64,000 nt of DNA from Flammeovirgaceae bacterium (GCA_027487845.1 JAIYCV010000041.1:1-64000), one strand, 5' to 3'; positions 49,262-59,085 are shown, counted from the first letter of the stretch. Numbers and translations: made by a program. Notes: generated by a model from the sequence alone, not told the origin.

Positions 49262-49533
49262 CGTTTATTAAGTGTTGTTGACTACTACATTAAACCGCTA
49301 AGCACAATATGACTCCATTGGATTCTAATCCATCTCTCCAAGTGCTATTCTATGCAAAAAAGAATTTTCTGAAACTCACAAAAAACTATCCATTTAAAGG
49401 TGGTGGGAATATCATCTTGGGAAAAACGATGAGCGACTTAGTGTTAACCTAAATAAACCAAAGAAAAAGACTAATTGCGTCAGATAGAAAATCATATAAA
49501 AAGCTAAATCAAACTTTAAATTTAAGATTAGAC

Positions 49534-50847
49534 CTATTTCTCCTTCACCAAAATTCCCGCGTTGAAGACGTAGGTTTTAATCAGCTTACCAGTCTCGTCA
49601 AATTCTATCCATTCTTTGTGGCGCTTATTGGCAACATATTGGCCTTGCTCTTTTACCTGGCCATTTTCATGGAAACTTTTATACAAACCGTGTTGCCTGC
49701 TGCCGTAATATAAACTTTCAGACAGTACTTTTCCGCTTTCATAGTAGTTGGTTACCATGCCCGTTACCAACCCATGAAGTCGTGTCTCTTCTACCTGTCG
49801 TTGACCAGAAGGGTAATAAATAGTGCGGATTCCATTTAGCTCTCCCTTGTCATAAATTTCTTTCAATGTTAAATTCTTTCCGTCAGCAGCATAAAATTTC
49901 CACGTTCCTTGCGGCTTCGATTTTCTAAACATTTTCTCGGAAATAGGTTTCCCATCTTCGGCAAACTCTTCGGCAGTCAGATCTAATCCGCTAGCCGATA
50001 CTTGTTCCTTTAATCTCACTTTTCCATTCGGATAATACGTAAAGTTAGTTCCCACTTTGCCTCCACCTCTGTATTGGAATTTATGACTCGTAGAGCCATT
50101 GGCAAAATAGCCGATGTTATCGCCATGTAATTTGCTGTTCATGAAATGCCCATCCAGTCTTAGCTTACCTTGCTCGTCATAGCGTTTAAAGTTGCCTAAC
50201 TTTTCACCCACGGCTAATGTGAACGAGGTTTCGAGCTTGCCTGTTGGATAATACGTGCGGTGAAACTCCGTCATCACCCCATCCCTAAAGTTGGTCTCCG
50301 TTTCTAAGTTGCCATTCTCGTAATACGTCTTGGTTACACCGTTTGGCTTTTTGTTTTTATACGCAATTTCTTTCCTGATTTTGCCTGATGTGTAGTATTC
50401 TCTTACTAATCCATCTGGCTTGCCTGCAACAAACTTTGATTCTAACTTTAGCAGACCAGTAGAAAAATACGTTTTCACACTGTCTGTGAGTAAATTGTTT
50501 TGGTAAAAGCCTTTTTGGATGGGCTTACCTTTTTCATCAAAGACTTCTACTAAACCATGGCGCATGCCATCATGATAGTTTATCTTTCGAACCAACACAC
50601 CTTTTTCGTTGTATTCATAAAATAAGCCTGAGCGCTCGCCATTCGCAAAGACACCTTCCATGGCAATCTTTCCGTTGGGGAAATACCGTTTATATTTGCC
50701 ATCAATCTTTTCAGGGTCATCGGCCTTTACATAATACTCTTCATGTATTTTGCGCTGCCCAGCATCAAAATACTTAATTACCTGATTTTGAGCTAAGGTG
50801 AAAACCGAGGTCGATAAAAAGGCGAAAATGAAAAGTGATGATCTCAT
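49534..50847 (-). CDS. YwqK/MORN-repeat family protein, exported
   Basis: Repeated YYxNGKxxxExxFxxGxxxGxxxxY units; signal peptide. Confidence 0.9.
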   Translation of the reverse strand: MRSSLFIFAFLSTSVFTLAQNQVIKYFDAGQRKIHEEYYVKADDPEKIDGKYKRYFPNGKIAMEGVFANGERSGLFYEYNEKGVLVRKINYHDGMRHGLVEVFDEKGKPIQKGFYQNNLLTDSVKTYFSTGLLKLESKFVAGKPDGLVREYYTSGKIRKEIAYKNKKPNGVTKTYYENGNLETETNFRDGVMTEFHRTYYPTGKLETSFTLAVGEKLGNFKRYDEQGKLRLDGHFMNSKLHGDNIGYFANGSTSHKFQYRGGGKVGTNFTYYPNGKVRLKEQVSASGLDLTAEEFAEDGKPISEKMFRKSKPQGTWKFYAADGKNLTLKEIYDKGELNGIRTIYYPSGQRQVEETRLHGLVTGMVTNYYESGKVLSESLYYGSRQHGLYKSFHENGQVKEQGQYVANKRHKEWIEFDETGKLIKTYVFNAGILVKEK

Positions 50848-50905
50848 AATGCTTCGAATCTAGTATGTTGGATAAACGAATAACAGGTACAAATATTTCG
50901 TTCGT

Positions 50906-52084
50906 TTATAATCTTTCAATAACAATGGCCGAGGCCCCGCCACCACCATTGCAAATCCCTGCAACACCTATCGAAGAGTTATTCTGTCTGAGAACATTAG
51001 CCAGCGTAATAGTGATACGTGCACCAGAGGCTCCCAGTGGATGTCCTAGTGAAACTGCTCCTCCATTGACGTTTACTCTGTCAGCATCAATTTTTAGCAA
51101 TTGATTGTTTGCCAACGCAACAGCGGAAAACGCTTCGTTAATTTCATAATAACCCACATCTACTTTTTCAACGCCTGCCATTTTCATTGCTTTTGGAATC
51201 GCTAACGAAGGAGTCGTAGTAAACCACATTGGATCTTGAGCAGCATCTGCAAAGCCTCTGATCTTCGCGATAGGAGTGATGCCCAATTCTTTCGCCTTTT
51301 CTTTGCTCATTAAAATAACACATGCTGCTCCGTCATTTATGGTTGATGCATTGGCTGCGGTGACGGTTCCTTCTTTGGTGAACACTGGTTTTAAACCTGG
51401 TATCTTATCAAAGTTCACATTTTTGTATTCTTCGTCCTCTGCAAATAAAGTCACATCGCCCTTCTTACCGGTAATCTCAACGGGAACAATCTCATCTTTG
51501 AATTTTCCTGCAGCCCATGCGGCAGCAGATCGTTTATAAGAGTTGATTGCATACGCATCTTGCTCTTGACGAGTGATCTTCATCTCTTTGGCCGTATTGT
51601 CCGCACAAACACCCATCGCGCAACGATTGTACACATCGGTAAGCCCGTCATAGGTAAGCCCATCTAATACCTCTCCATTTCCATACTTAAATCCATACCG
51701 AGCCTTCATCAAGTAGTAAGGAATATTGGACATGCTTTCCATACCCCCGGTGACCACCACATCATTCTGACCTAGCATGATTGACTGAGCTCCCAGCATA
51801 ATGGCTTTCATACCTGAAGCACATACCTTATTCACAAGTGTGCATGGAATATCGTATCCAAGACCCGCTGCCACTGCTACTTGGGTGGCCGGTGCTTGCT
51901 GAAGCCCTGAAGAGATTACGTTGCCAAAAGAAACTTCTTGCACCTGTTTCGGATCAAGATTTATTTTTTGCATCGCTCCTTTGACGGCAATGGCCCCTAA
52001 CTGAACAGCTGTTAATGATGACAGACTACCTCCGAAACTTCCAATGGGTGTGCGAACGGCAGCTACGATGTATACTTCTTTCAT
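50906..52084 (-). CDS. Acetyl-CoA C-acetyltransferase (thiolase)
   Basis: NKVCASGMKA, VNGGAVSLGHPLGASGAR, CNGGGGASA. Confidence 0.97.
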   Translation of the reverse strand: MKEVYIVAAVRTPIGSFGGSLSSLTAVQLGAIAVKGAMQKINLDPKQVQEVSFGNVISSGLQQAPATQVAVAAGLGYDIPCTLVNKVCASGMKAIMLGAQSIMLGQNDVVVTGGMESMSNIPYYLMKARYGFKYGNGEVLDGLTYDGLTDVYNRCAMGVCADNTAKEMKITRQEQDAYAINSYKRSAAAWAAGKFKDEIVPVEITGKKGDVTLFAEDEEYKNVNFDKIPGLKPVFTKEGTVTAANASTINDGAACVILMSKEKAKELGITPIAKIRGFADAAQDPMWFTTTPSLAIPKAMKMAGVEKVDVGYYEINEAFSAVALANNQLLKIDADRVNVNGGAVSLGHPLGASGARITITLANVLRQNNSSIGVAGICNGGGGASAIVIERL

Positions 52085-52135
52085 TTTCTTGTTTCGTTAA
52101 TTGGGGATTCTTTTCAATGTGCAAATATCCTAATT

Positions 52136-53938
52136 TTAAGCGAGTACCTCTTTCTTTTTTACGTTGGTCAAATAGGCTGGATCCATTAAAGTTTTTGAAC
52201 AAGCCGCTGCATGTGGAAGTTCATAGCGGAAGAAAAACTTCATGGTGTGTACCTTGCCTTCATAGAACTCGGCAGTTTGGTTTGCAAAGCTTCCTGTTTG
52301 GATGGCAATATGCGCGACAGTAGCTTGCTTGAGCCATTGCCAAGCGAGTACCACGTAGCTTAGTTGTTCCATAAACACAGTGGCATCGGCCAGATAGCGG
52401 TTGATGTCTCCCTGCTGTGCGAATTGGCTAAGATGTTTTAGCACCTCGCTTACTCGATTTAACTCAATCGTCAATTCAGTAGCATAGGATTTCAAAGAGT
52501 CATAAGTAGCTGCCTGCTTGATTACACTCTCTATGGAGTCCATAAGAACTTTTAATGCCTTGCCCTTTTCCATCACCACCTTTCGCCCCAATAAATCGAT
52601 CGATTGAATGCCCGTGGTGCCTTCATACAGTGAGGTGATTTTAATATCGCGATAAAGTTGTTGCACTGGAAAATCCATGGTAAAGCCATAGCCGCCCAAT
52701 GTTTGGATCGCTAATGCCACCGCGCGGCTCCCTTGTTCTGAGGAATATGTTTTTACAATTGGTGTCAGTAATTCCAATAGCAAAAAGCTATTCTGTTTTT
52801 CTTCTCCATCCGCTGCATGTGCAATATCAGAAAGGCGATTGCATTCCATGACCAACGAAAGCGCCCCTTCGGTAATTGCTTTTTGTGTAAACAACATTCG
52901 TTGTACATCCGGATGGTTAACGATCAGGGTAGGTGGCTTTAACGGATCTTTTTCATTGGCTAATCTTCCTTGTGGCCTTTCATTGGCATATTGCAACGAA
53001 GCCTGGTAAGCAGCCATAGCTGTTGATGCTGCACCCAGGCCAACGCTGATGCGGGCCTCGTTCATCATTTGAAACATATAGCCCAAGCCTTTGTGTGGCT
53101 CGCCAACCAACCAGCCATGGCATTGATCTTTGTCGCCAAAAACCAAGTGAGTAGTACAATAACCTCGCTGCCCCATCTTTTGGAAATCGCCAGCACAGAA
53201 TACATCGTTGGGAGTAAGTGATCCATTTTCCTCTGGCCAATATTTTGGAATAATGAATAGCGAAATTCCTTTTACTCCGGGTGGAGCACCCTCAATTCTT
53301 GCCAATGTTAAGTGAACAAAGTTATCGCAGGCTTCATGCTGGCCTCCGGAGATAAATATCTTTTGTCCTTTGATTTTGTAAAAACCATCACCTGTTGGCT
53401 TTGCGCTCGTAGTGATATCAGTCAGCGAACTTCCTGCCTGGGGTTCGGTCAATGCCATCGTGCCCTGCCAATCGCCAGCAAATATTTTTGGAACAAACTT
53501 CTTTACTTGTTCACTCGTTCCGAAGCTGGTAATAAGCGCGGCTGCACCAGCCGATAAACTGAAATAGCCCTGACTACTGTTGTTGGCCGACATAAAGATG
53601 TGCTGAGCTGCATTGAAGATCATCATAGGCAATTGCATGCCACCAAATTCAAATTTGGAACCACCGCCAATCCAGCCATTCTCTGCTGCTTGCCTGATGA
53701 TCGTTTTTAATTGTGGATGAGTTTTCACTCCACCATTACCATCATATTGAGCGGGCTCTGCATCCATCGCTTTGAAATAGGGAGCCATATCGCGATCCGC
53801 CAGCAACTTTGCGGATTCAATCATCATCCACGCTTCTTCCCAGTTTAAATGAGAAAAGTGAGGAAGCGCAAATACATCTTTCACATGGTGTACTTCTTGA
53901 AGAAGAAACTTGGTATGTTCTATGCTCGTGTATCGCAT
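52136..53938 (-). CDS. Acyl-CoA dehydrogenase family protein (start MRYTSIEHTKF; ORF track extends to 54016)
   Basis: ALTEPQAGSSLTDITTSA, QTLGGYGFTMDFPVQQLYRD. Confidence 0.95.
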   Translation of the reverse strand: MRYTSIEHTKFLLQEVHHVKDVFALPHFSHLNWEEAWMMIESAKLLADRDMAPYFKAMDAEPAQYDGNGGVKTHPQLKTIIRQAAENGWIGGGSKFEFGGMQLPMMIFNAAQHIFMSANNSSQGYFSLSAGAAALITSFGTSEQVKKFVPKIFAGDWQGTMALTEPQAGSSLTDITTSAKPTGDGFYKIKGQKIFISGGQHEACDNFVHLTLARIEGAPPGVKGISLFIIPKYWPEENGSLTPNDVFCAGDFQKMGQRGYCTTHLVFGDKDQCHGWLVGEPHKGLGYMFQMMNEARISVGLGAASTAMAAYQASLQYANERPQGRLANEKDPLKPPTLIVNHPDVQRMLFTQKAITEGALSLVMECNRLSDIAHAADGEEKQNSFLLLELLTPIVKTYSSEQGSRAVALAIQTLGGYGFTMDFPVQQLYRDIKITSLYEGTTGIQSIDLLGRKVVMEKGKALKVLMDSIESVIKQAATYDSLKSYATELTIELNRVSEVLKHLSQFAQQGDINRYLADATVFMEQLSYVVLAWQWLKQATVAHIAIQTGSFANQTAEFYEGKVHTMKFFFRYELPHAAACSKTLMDPAYLTNVKKKEVLA

Positions 53939-53996
53939 ACTTTTGAATGTTGAATTTGAAACTTCGAATCTTGAATTTTGAATTTTGAATCTTGAA

Positions 53997-54734
53997 TTAT
54001 CTTGCGGCTCCACCATCTATTGTCAGGCAAATGCCGCTGACAAATGATGCCTCATCGGAAGCCAGGTAAAGATATCCATTTGCAATATCTTCTGGAAGAC
54101 CCCATTTGCCCACCGGAATATGCGCAAGGCTTTGCTTCCGAACGTCTTCAGGCATCGCATCAGTCATCGCAGTTTGAATAAAACCAGGGGCAATGCAGTT
54201 GGCCGTGATTCCGAAACGCCCCAATTCTAGTGCCCATACTTTTGTCATCCCAATAATGGCAGACTTTGTTGCCACGTAGTTGGTTTGACCATAGTTGCCT
54301 CGGATAGCTACATTAGAGGAGGCGGATACAATACGCCCGTAATTTTGTTCTTTCATGATCGGCACCACTGCCTGCGTACAATTAAACACGCCCGTTAAAT
54401 TAACGGAGATTACATCGTCCCATTCTTGCTTGGACATTTTTAGCAATGTTCGATCTTTGGTGATGCCAGCGTTGTTTATCAGAATATCAATTCGACCAAA
54501 ATGGTTGTGTACTTCACTCACACCCTGAAGCACCTGTTCCTGGTCCGCTACTGAAATCTTTGAGAAGATTGCTTCGTGACCTTGCTTGTTTAGATCCTCA
54601 ACAACCGTTTTGCCTTTTTCCGAAAGATCCCACAGGATAATTTTGGCTCCTTCTCTCGCAAAGCGCTGTGCGGTGGCTAAACCAATACCGTTCGCGCCTC
54701 CGGTGATTAATGCAACTTTATTTTTTAGTCTCAT
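53997..54734 (-). CDS. fabG: SDR family 3-oxoacyl-ACP reductase-like (FabG)
   Basis: TGGANGIGLATA, NNAGITKD, YVATKSAIIGMTK. Confidence 0.94.
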   Translation of the reverse strand: MRLKNKVALITGGANGIGLATAQRFAREGAKIILWDLSEKGKTVVEDLNKQGHEAIFSKISVADQEQVLQGVSEVHNHFGRIDILINNAGITKDRTLLKMSKQEWDDVISVNLTGVFNCTQAVVPIMKEQNYGRIVSASSNVAIRGNYGQTNYVATKSAIIGMTKVWALELGRFGITANCIAPGFIQTAMTDAMPEDVRKQSLAHIPVGKWGLPEDIANGYLYLASDEASFVSGICLTIDGGAAR

Positions 54735-54770
54735 CGATGAAATTTTAAATGTTGAATGTTAAATTTTGAA

Positions 54771-56273
54771 TTAATACAACGCTGTCAATAACTCCCCCAC
54801 GTAGGCTGGTTTTTCTTCACCTTCTATTTGAATCGTGCATTCCACGAAAAGCTTGATTCCATTATTGGGCATATCTTCAACATTTACAATTTTTCCGGTC
54901 ATGCGGATCCGACTATCAGACTTTACGGCAACCGGAAAGCGTGCTTTGTTAAGTCCATAGTTGATAGCAGTAGTAGCGCCTTCAATTTCAATTAATTCAT
55001 AAAAGAATTTAGCTGCCAATGACATGGTAAGATAACCATGTGCAATGGTCTTGCCCCCAGGCATTTGTATTCTGGCACGTTCCACATCCACATGTATCCA
55101 TTGATTGTCTTGGGTGGCGTGAGCAAACTCGTTGATTATCTCTTGGGTCACCAAAAACCAGTCGGTCACGGCAAGCGATTGACCAACATATTTTTTGATG
55201 TCAGCCAACTTGACCTTTAGTGGCTTGGCAATAATTTGATCTGCCGTTCTTTCTTTCACCGAATCCACTTTTGGAGCAGGGACATCTTCTGCCCAGGTTC
55301 TTACCTTCACTACCGCTTTGCCAATAACTTTTCGGTTCATTAGGTCTTCTAATGCTTGAGGGGCTTCTTCCAATGAATAGACTTTGTGAATATGTTGTTT
55401 GATTTTGCCTGACTTCATCCATGACAAGAGTTCACCTAAATTTTGTAAGCTCTGTTGTGGTTCACGCTCCGCAAAGCTTCCCCAGAACACACCCATGATG
55501 GAGCATCCTTTTAGCAACGGCAAATTGGCAGGAAATTGTGGAATTTCTCCCGTGGTGAACCCTACCACGAGGTACCGACCTTTCCAAGCTATCGAACGCA
55601 ACGCTTGCTCGGCCAACTTTCCGCCAACAGCATCATAAATCACATCAACCCCTTTCTCTTGAGTAATCTCTTTTAGTCGAGCGCGTAGGTCTTCTTCTGA
55701 ATAATTGACAAGATGATCGGCACCTTTTTCTTTGCAGGTATTCAATTTCTCTTTGGAAGAAGCCGCAGCGATCACGGTGGCGCCCATTACCTTTCCTAAT
55801 TCAACAGCGGCTAAACCAACACCACCAGCCGCGCCTAATACCAATAAGGTTTCTCCTGATTTTAGCTGTGCACGATCTTTCAAAGCATGATAGGACGTGC
55901 CGTATGTATAGAGTGTACAAGCACCGTTGATAAAATCCATGCCTTGGGCCATCGGGAAAACACGATTGGCTTTAACGACTACTTGCTCTGCAAAACCACC
56001 CCAGCCGCAAAGCGCCACCACTCGATCACCTGTTTTTAAATGTTTGACTTTTTTTCCAACAGCTTCAATTACTCCTGAAACTTCTCCACCCGGTGAAAAT
56101 GGCAAACCAGGTTTGAATTGATATTTATTTTGAATGATAAGCAGGTCTGGAAAGTTGACGCCACAAGCAAATACGTTGATAATGACTTCATCTGGTTTGG
56201 CAATAGGAGGGGAATTTTCTTCGATCAACAATGTTTCGGGAAGACCAAATGCTCTACAAACGACTGCCTTCAT
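54771..56273 (-). CDS. Fusion protein: NADPH:quinone oxidoreductase-like N-terminus plus MaoC-like hydratase C-terminus
   Basis: N-part LGAAGGVGLAAVELGK; C-part VTQEIINEFAHATQDNQWIHVDVERA...IAHGYLTMSLA, one uninterrupted 500-aa ORF. Confidence 0.93.
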   Translation of the reverse strand: MKAVVCRAFGLPETLLIEENSPPIAKPDEVIINVFACGVNFPDLLIIQNKYQFKPGLPFSPGGEVSGVIEAVGKKVKHLKTGDRVVALCGWGGFAEQVVVKANRVFPMAQGMDFINGACTLYTYGTSYHALKDRAQLKSGETLLVLGAAGGVGLAAVELGKVMGATVIAAASSKEKLNTCKEKGADHLVNYSEEDLRARLKEITQEKGVDVIYDAVGGKLAEQALRSIAWKGRYLVVGFTTGEIPQFPANLPLLKGCSIMGVFWGSFAEREPQQSLQNLGELLSWMKSGKIKQHIHKVYSLEEAPQALEDLMNRKVIGKAVVKVRTWAEDVPAPKVDSVKERTADQIIAKPLKVKLADIKKYVGQSLAVTDWFLVTQEIINEFAHATQDNQWIHVDVERARIQMPGGKTIAHGYLTMSLAAKFFYELIEIEGATTAINYGLNKARFPVAVKSDSRIRMTGKIVNVEDMPNNGIKLFVECTIQIEGEEKPAYVGELLTALY

Positions 56274-56348
56274 GTTGCAACGATTTTAATTTTACATTCC
56301 TTTACGTCCTAAATCGTACTTCGTACTTCAAAAATTGTACTTCGCCTA

Positions 56349-57239
56349 CTACCAATCCGGTTTGCCTTTGTCTTTGGGCTTGGTGGCTTTGCGTTTGTTT
56401 TGTTGCAAGTACTGTACCTCCTGATTTTTCATTGCCTCTAAAATCATTTTGGCTTTCTCCTCAGAGATGTTCATATCTTTTAATTTTTCTGACGGAGACG
56501 GCTTGTTGTCTTGCTTTTCTTTCCCTTTCTTCTTTTCGTCTTCTTTCTGCTGCTCCTCCTTATCTTTCTTTTCCTTATCCTTCTCTTCTTTGGATTGATC
56601 TTTCTTGTCTTTTTGGTCTTTGTCCTTCTTCTCTTGATCTTTCTTTTCCTGGTCTTTTTTCTCCTGATCTTTCTTTTCTTGATCTTTTTTGTCTTTCTCT
56701 TTTTTATCCTTATTCTGCTTGTCCTTTTGGTCTTTCTTCTGATCTTTTTTGTCGTCCTTTTTATCGTCCTTATTTTCTTTATCCTTATCCTTTTGTTCTT
56801 GTTTTTTCTTGTCCTCCAATTTCTTCTTTACCATTTCATAATTGAAGCGCGCGTCTTCATTATCAGGTGCCGTTTTCAATGCCTGTTTAAAATAATTGAG
56901 GGCTTCTTCCAATTTCCCTTGCCTGTTCGCTACCACGCCCAATTGTTGGTTAGCAATGGAGTTGAGTTTAGTGTCTTTACTTTGAGTTAAAGGCAAATAC
57001 GCATTTAGTACGTTCGCGGTATCCTTTTCGTGAAAATAAGAGTTCGCTAAGTTTAGTAGCACTTCTTCTTCTTTTACTCCCAAAGAATCTACCAGGTATT
57101 TATACTTTTCGATGGCGGTTTTGAAATCGCCTTTTGTGTAGGCTTTTTTAGCTTCACTCTTTAACGAATTGATTTTTCCGATTTTATCGAAATCTGTGAG
57201 CAATAACAACAAGCCGATAGCAATAGTCAACAACTTCAT
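56349..57239 (-). CDS. TPR protein with KD/KDQ-rich low-complexity tail (BatC-like)
   Basis: TPR N-terminus, KKDQEKKDQEKKDQEKKDQ repeats; overlaps vWA gene by 4 nt. Confidence 0.85.
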   Translation of the reverse strand: MKLLTIAIGLLLLLTDFDKIGKINSLKSEAKKAYTKGDFKTAIEKYKYLVDSLGVKEEEVLLNLANSYFHEKDTANVLNAYLPLTQSKDTKLNSIANQQLGVVANRQGKLEEALNYFKQALKTAPDNEDARFNYEMVKKKLEDKKKQEQKDKDKENKDDKKDDKKDQKKDQKDKQNKDKKEKDKKDQEKKDQEKKDQEKKDQEKKDKDQKDKKDQSKEEKDKEKKDKEEQQKEDEKKKGKEKQDNKPSPSEKLKDMNISEEKAKMILEAMKNQEVQYLQQNKRKATKPKDKGKPDW

Positions 57240-58207
57240 ATTCGCACTGTTTTTATCTGTATCAACAAATCAAATATAAGAAGGCCAAGGGCAGCTAACA
57301 AGAAATAGAAATACCGATTGGCCGAAACATCTACGAAGCGGGTATCACGTAATTCGCCCTCAATTTTACTAATCGTGTTGATTAACTTAGAAACATCATT
57401 TCTGTTTTCATTGATTTCAAAATATTGTCCACCTGTTTTGGAGGCCAACGCTTTTAACGATGATGAATTAAGTTTCGAGATGACGGCATTACCTGACTGA
57501 TCTTTTTTAAAGCCAATTCCCGATGAAATTTTGCTTCCAGCTTCGGTTCCTACTCCCAGTGTGAAAAGTTTGATGTCTTTATCTTCAATTTCTTTTGCTA
57601 TTTCACTTGTTTCTTCTCCAAAATCTTCGCCATCGCTAATTAAAACAATAATCTTGGACTTCTGCTGACTGCTGGTTGTTTGCTCTTGTTCTGTTAGCTT
57701 CTTCAAGGCCAGCGACAGGGGAGGAGCAAAATCAGTACCCGCAGATGGAACCAAGTTTGTATTCATGGTTTCGATAAAAAGATTTAGGGCATTCTGATCA
57801 AAAGTAAGCGGGCACTGCATGAATGCTTCAGACGAGAAAATGATTACTCCAAGCCGATCGGAATTAAATGATTCGACAATCTTTTTCATTTCAAATTTGA
57901 CTTTCTCCAAACGAGTTGGCTGAACATCGAACGCCTCCATCGACTTAGAAAGATCTACGCAAATCATGATGTCTTTGCCGATGGATTTGATTTCTTTTTT
58001 TGAATCTCCGAACGTTGGGCCTAAGAAGGAAAAAACAAGTAACCCGAATACCAAGGTGCGCAAAAAAAGTTTAAGAAATATTCTGTTGAAAGAAGTGTTG
58101 AGCGTTTTTGCAATTCGAATTACCCTTATTACAAAAGCTAGGTAAAAGACAAAAAATCCAACAACGAGTATGACTTCGAATAGGCTGAAAGGACGGAATA
58201 GACTCAT
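57236..58207 (-). CDS. vWA domain membrane protein (BatA/BatB-like)
   Basis: DIMICVDLSKSMEAFD MIDAS motif; TM segments at both ends. Confidence 0.92.
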   Translation of the reverse strand: MSLFRPFSLFEVILVVGFFVFYLAFVIRVIRIAKTLNTSFNRIFLKLFLRTLVFGLLVFSFLGPTFGDSKKEIKSIGKDIMICVDLSKSMEAFDVQPTRLEKVKFEMKKIVESFNSDRLGVIIFSSEAFMQCPLTFDQNALNLFIETMNTNLVPSAGTDFAPPLSLALKKLTEQEQTTSSQQKSKIIVLISDGEDFGEETSEIAKEIEDKDIKLFTLGVGTEAGSKISSGIGFKKDQSGNAVISKLNSSSLKALASKTGGQYFEINENRNDVSKLINTISKIEGELRDTRFVDVSANRYFYFLLAALGLLIFDLLIQIKTVRI

Positions 58208-58534
58208 TTAAAAGTTTAAACGCCAAAGATAATGTTATGATCAAAAAAACTTAATGACATTTGATGCTAATGTAGCCTGAAAATTACTTTTTCAGAATTT
58301 CAGTACTCAAAAAACGTCTTGATTTTTCAGAAGTAGGCCAAAGTTCCTGCATTTTCGTCAGTATTTTGTTTTAGCTTGTATTTTCTGGGTTTCGGGCAAG
58401 GTTCGGGTATCCTCTACGTAACCTTCGGGTAAGCTTCGATCAGGGTTTTTGTCTGCAAAAATGGCACTAAGAAATTCGCTGAACAAAATGCAGTGAATCC
58501 CTTAAAACACCCCACAAGATCGTGAGGTTTAAAA

Positions 58535-58579
58535 GTCGGTGTGGCTACCCAGCGCCTTGCTGGGGGACTGACGACCTTG
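58535..58579 (-). pseudogene. tRNA-Pro 3'-half-like remnant with a CCCAGC-AAGGC-GCTGGG hairpin replacing the T-loop
   Basis: CCAAG-GTCGTCAGT...GCCACACCGAC aligns with tRNA-Pro 3' half CCAAGAGGTCGTCAGT...GCCACCCCGAC. Confidence 0.65.
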
Positions 58580-58583
58580 GCGC

Positions 58584-58832
58584 TTATGCGTCACGCGATA
58601 CGTCTTCAAGAAACCTTTTCGCTCCACGTTTCTTGATTTTTGTTTCGAGTGCCATTGCCTCGGCTCTGGTTTGGAATTCTGCACGCCAAACCACTACCCA
58701 AAGAATCCCATTTTTTATCGACTTGGTTTCACCATTGTTGTGCTCAAGCAATCGTTTTGTTAAATCCTGAGTAGAACCCGTATAGTATTTAGAAGTTGTT
58801 TTGCTGTAAAGAATGTCAACTACAAATGACAT
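58584..58832 (-). CDS. Small GIY-YIG nuclease family protein (likely start MSFVVDILYS; ORF track extends into the tRNA)
   Basis: VDILYSKTTSKYYTGSTQDLTKRLLEHNNG, WRAEFQTRAEAMALETKIKKRG. Confidence 0.92.
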   Translation of the reverse strand: MSFVVDILYSKTTSKYYTGSTQDLTKRLLEHNNGETKSIKNGILWVVVWRAEFQTRAEAMALETKIKKRGAKRFLEDVSRDA

Positions 58833-58872
58833 AAACAAAAAGAGCCCCCATCTATATGAGAGCTCTAATGTG

Positions 58873-58946
58873 TCGGGGTGGCCAGATTCGAACTGACGAC
58901 CTCTTGGTCCCAAACCAAGCGCGATACCGGGCTACGCTACACCCCG
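58873..58946 (-). tRNA. tRNA-Pro (anticodon TGG)
   Basis: CGGGGTGTAGCGTAGCCCGGTATCGCGCTTGGTTTGGGACCAAGAGGTCGTCAGTTCGAATCTGGCCACCCCGA folds as cloverleaf. Confidence 0.97.
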
Positions 58947-58954
58947 AAAAACAT

Positions 58955-59029
58955 TTAACCTAGATTCGTATCTGCGACCTTCCCGCCTCAAAGCGGGACG
59001 CGATACCGGGCTACGCTACACCCCGAAAA
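58955..59029 (-). pseudogene. Degenerate second tRNA-Pro-like sequence: intact 5' half, mutated anticodon arm and T arm, no acceptor 3' strand
   Basis: 31 bp identical to tRNA-Pro 5' end region (58999-59029 vs 58920-58950). Confidence 0.85.
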
Positions 59030-59085
59030 CCTTATTGAGGGCGCGAAGATATTAAAACATCTACAATCACCAACATTTATTTTTG

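Noticed and set aside
53939-54016. N-terminal extension of the acyl-CoA dehydrogenase (DNSRFKIQNSRFEVSNSTFKS)
   Set aside because: Encoded by the GAATTTTGAA simple repeat; the internal Met (MRYTSIEHTKF) is the likely start
56511-56990. 159-aa plus-strand Leu/Phe-rich ORF
   Set aside because: Antisense of the KD-rich tail of the BatC-like gene
58833-58913. N-terminal extension of the GIY-YIG ORF (MGPRGRQFESGHPDTLELSYRWGLFLF)
   Set aside because: Translation of the tRNA-Pro 3' half and its flank, a common annotation artefact
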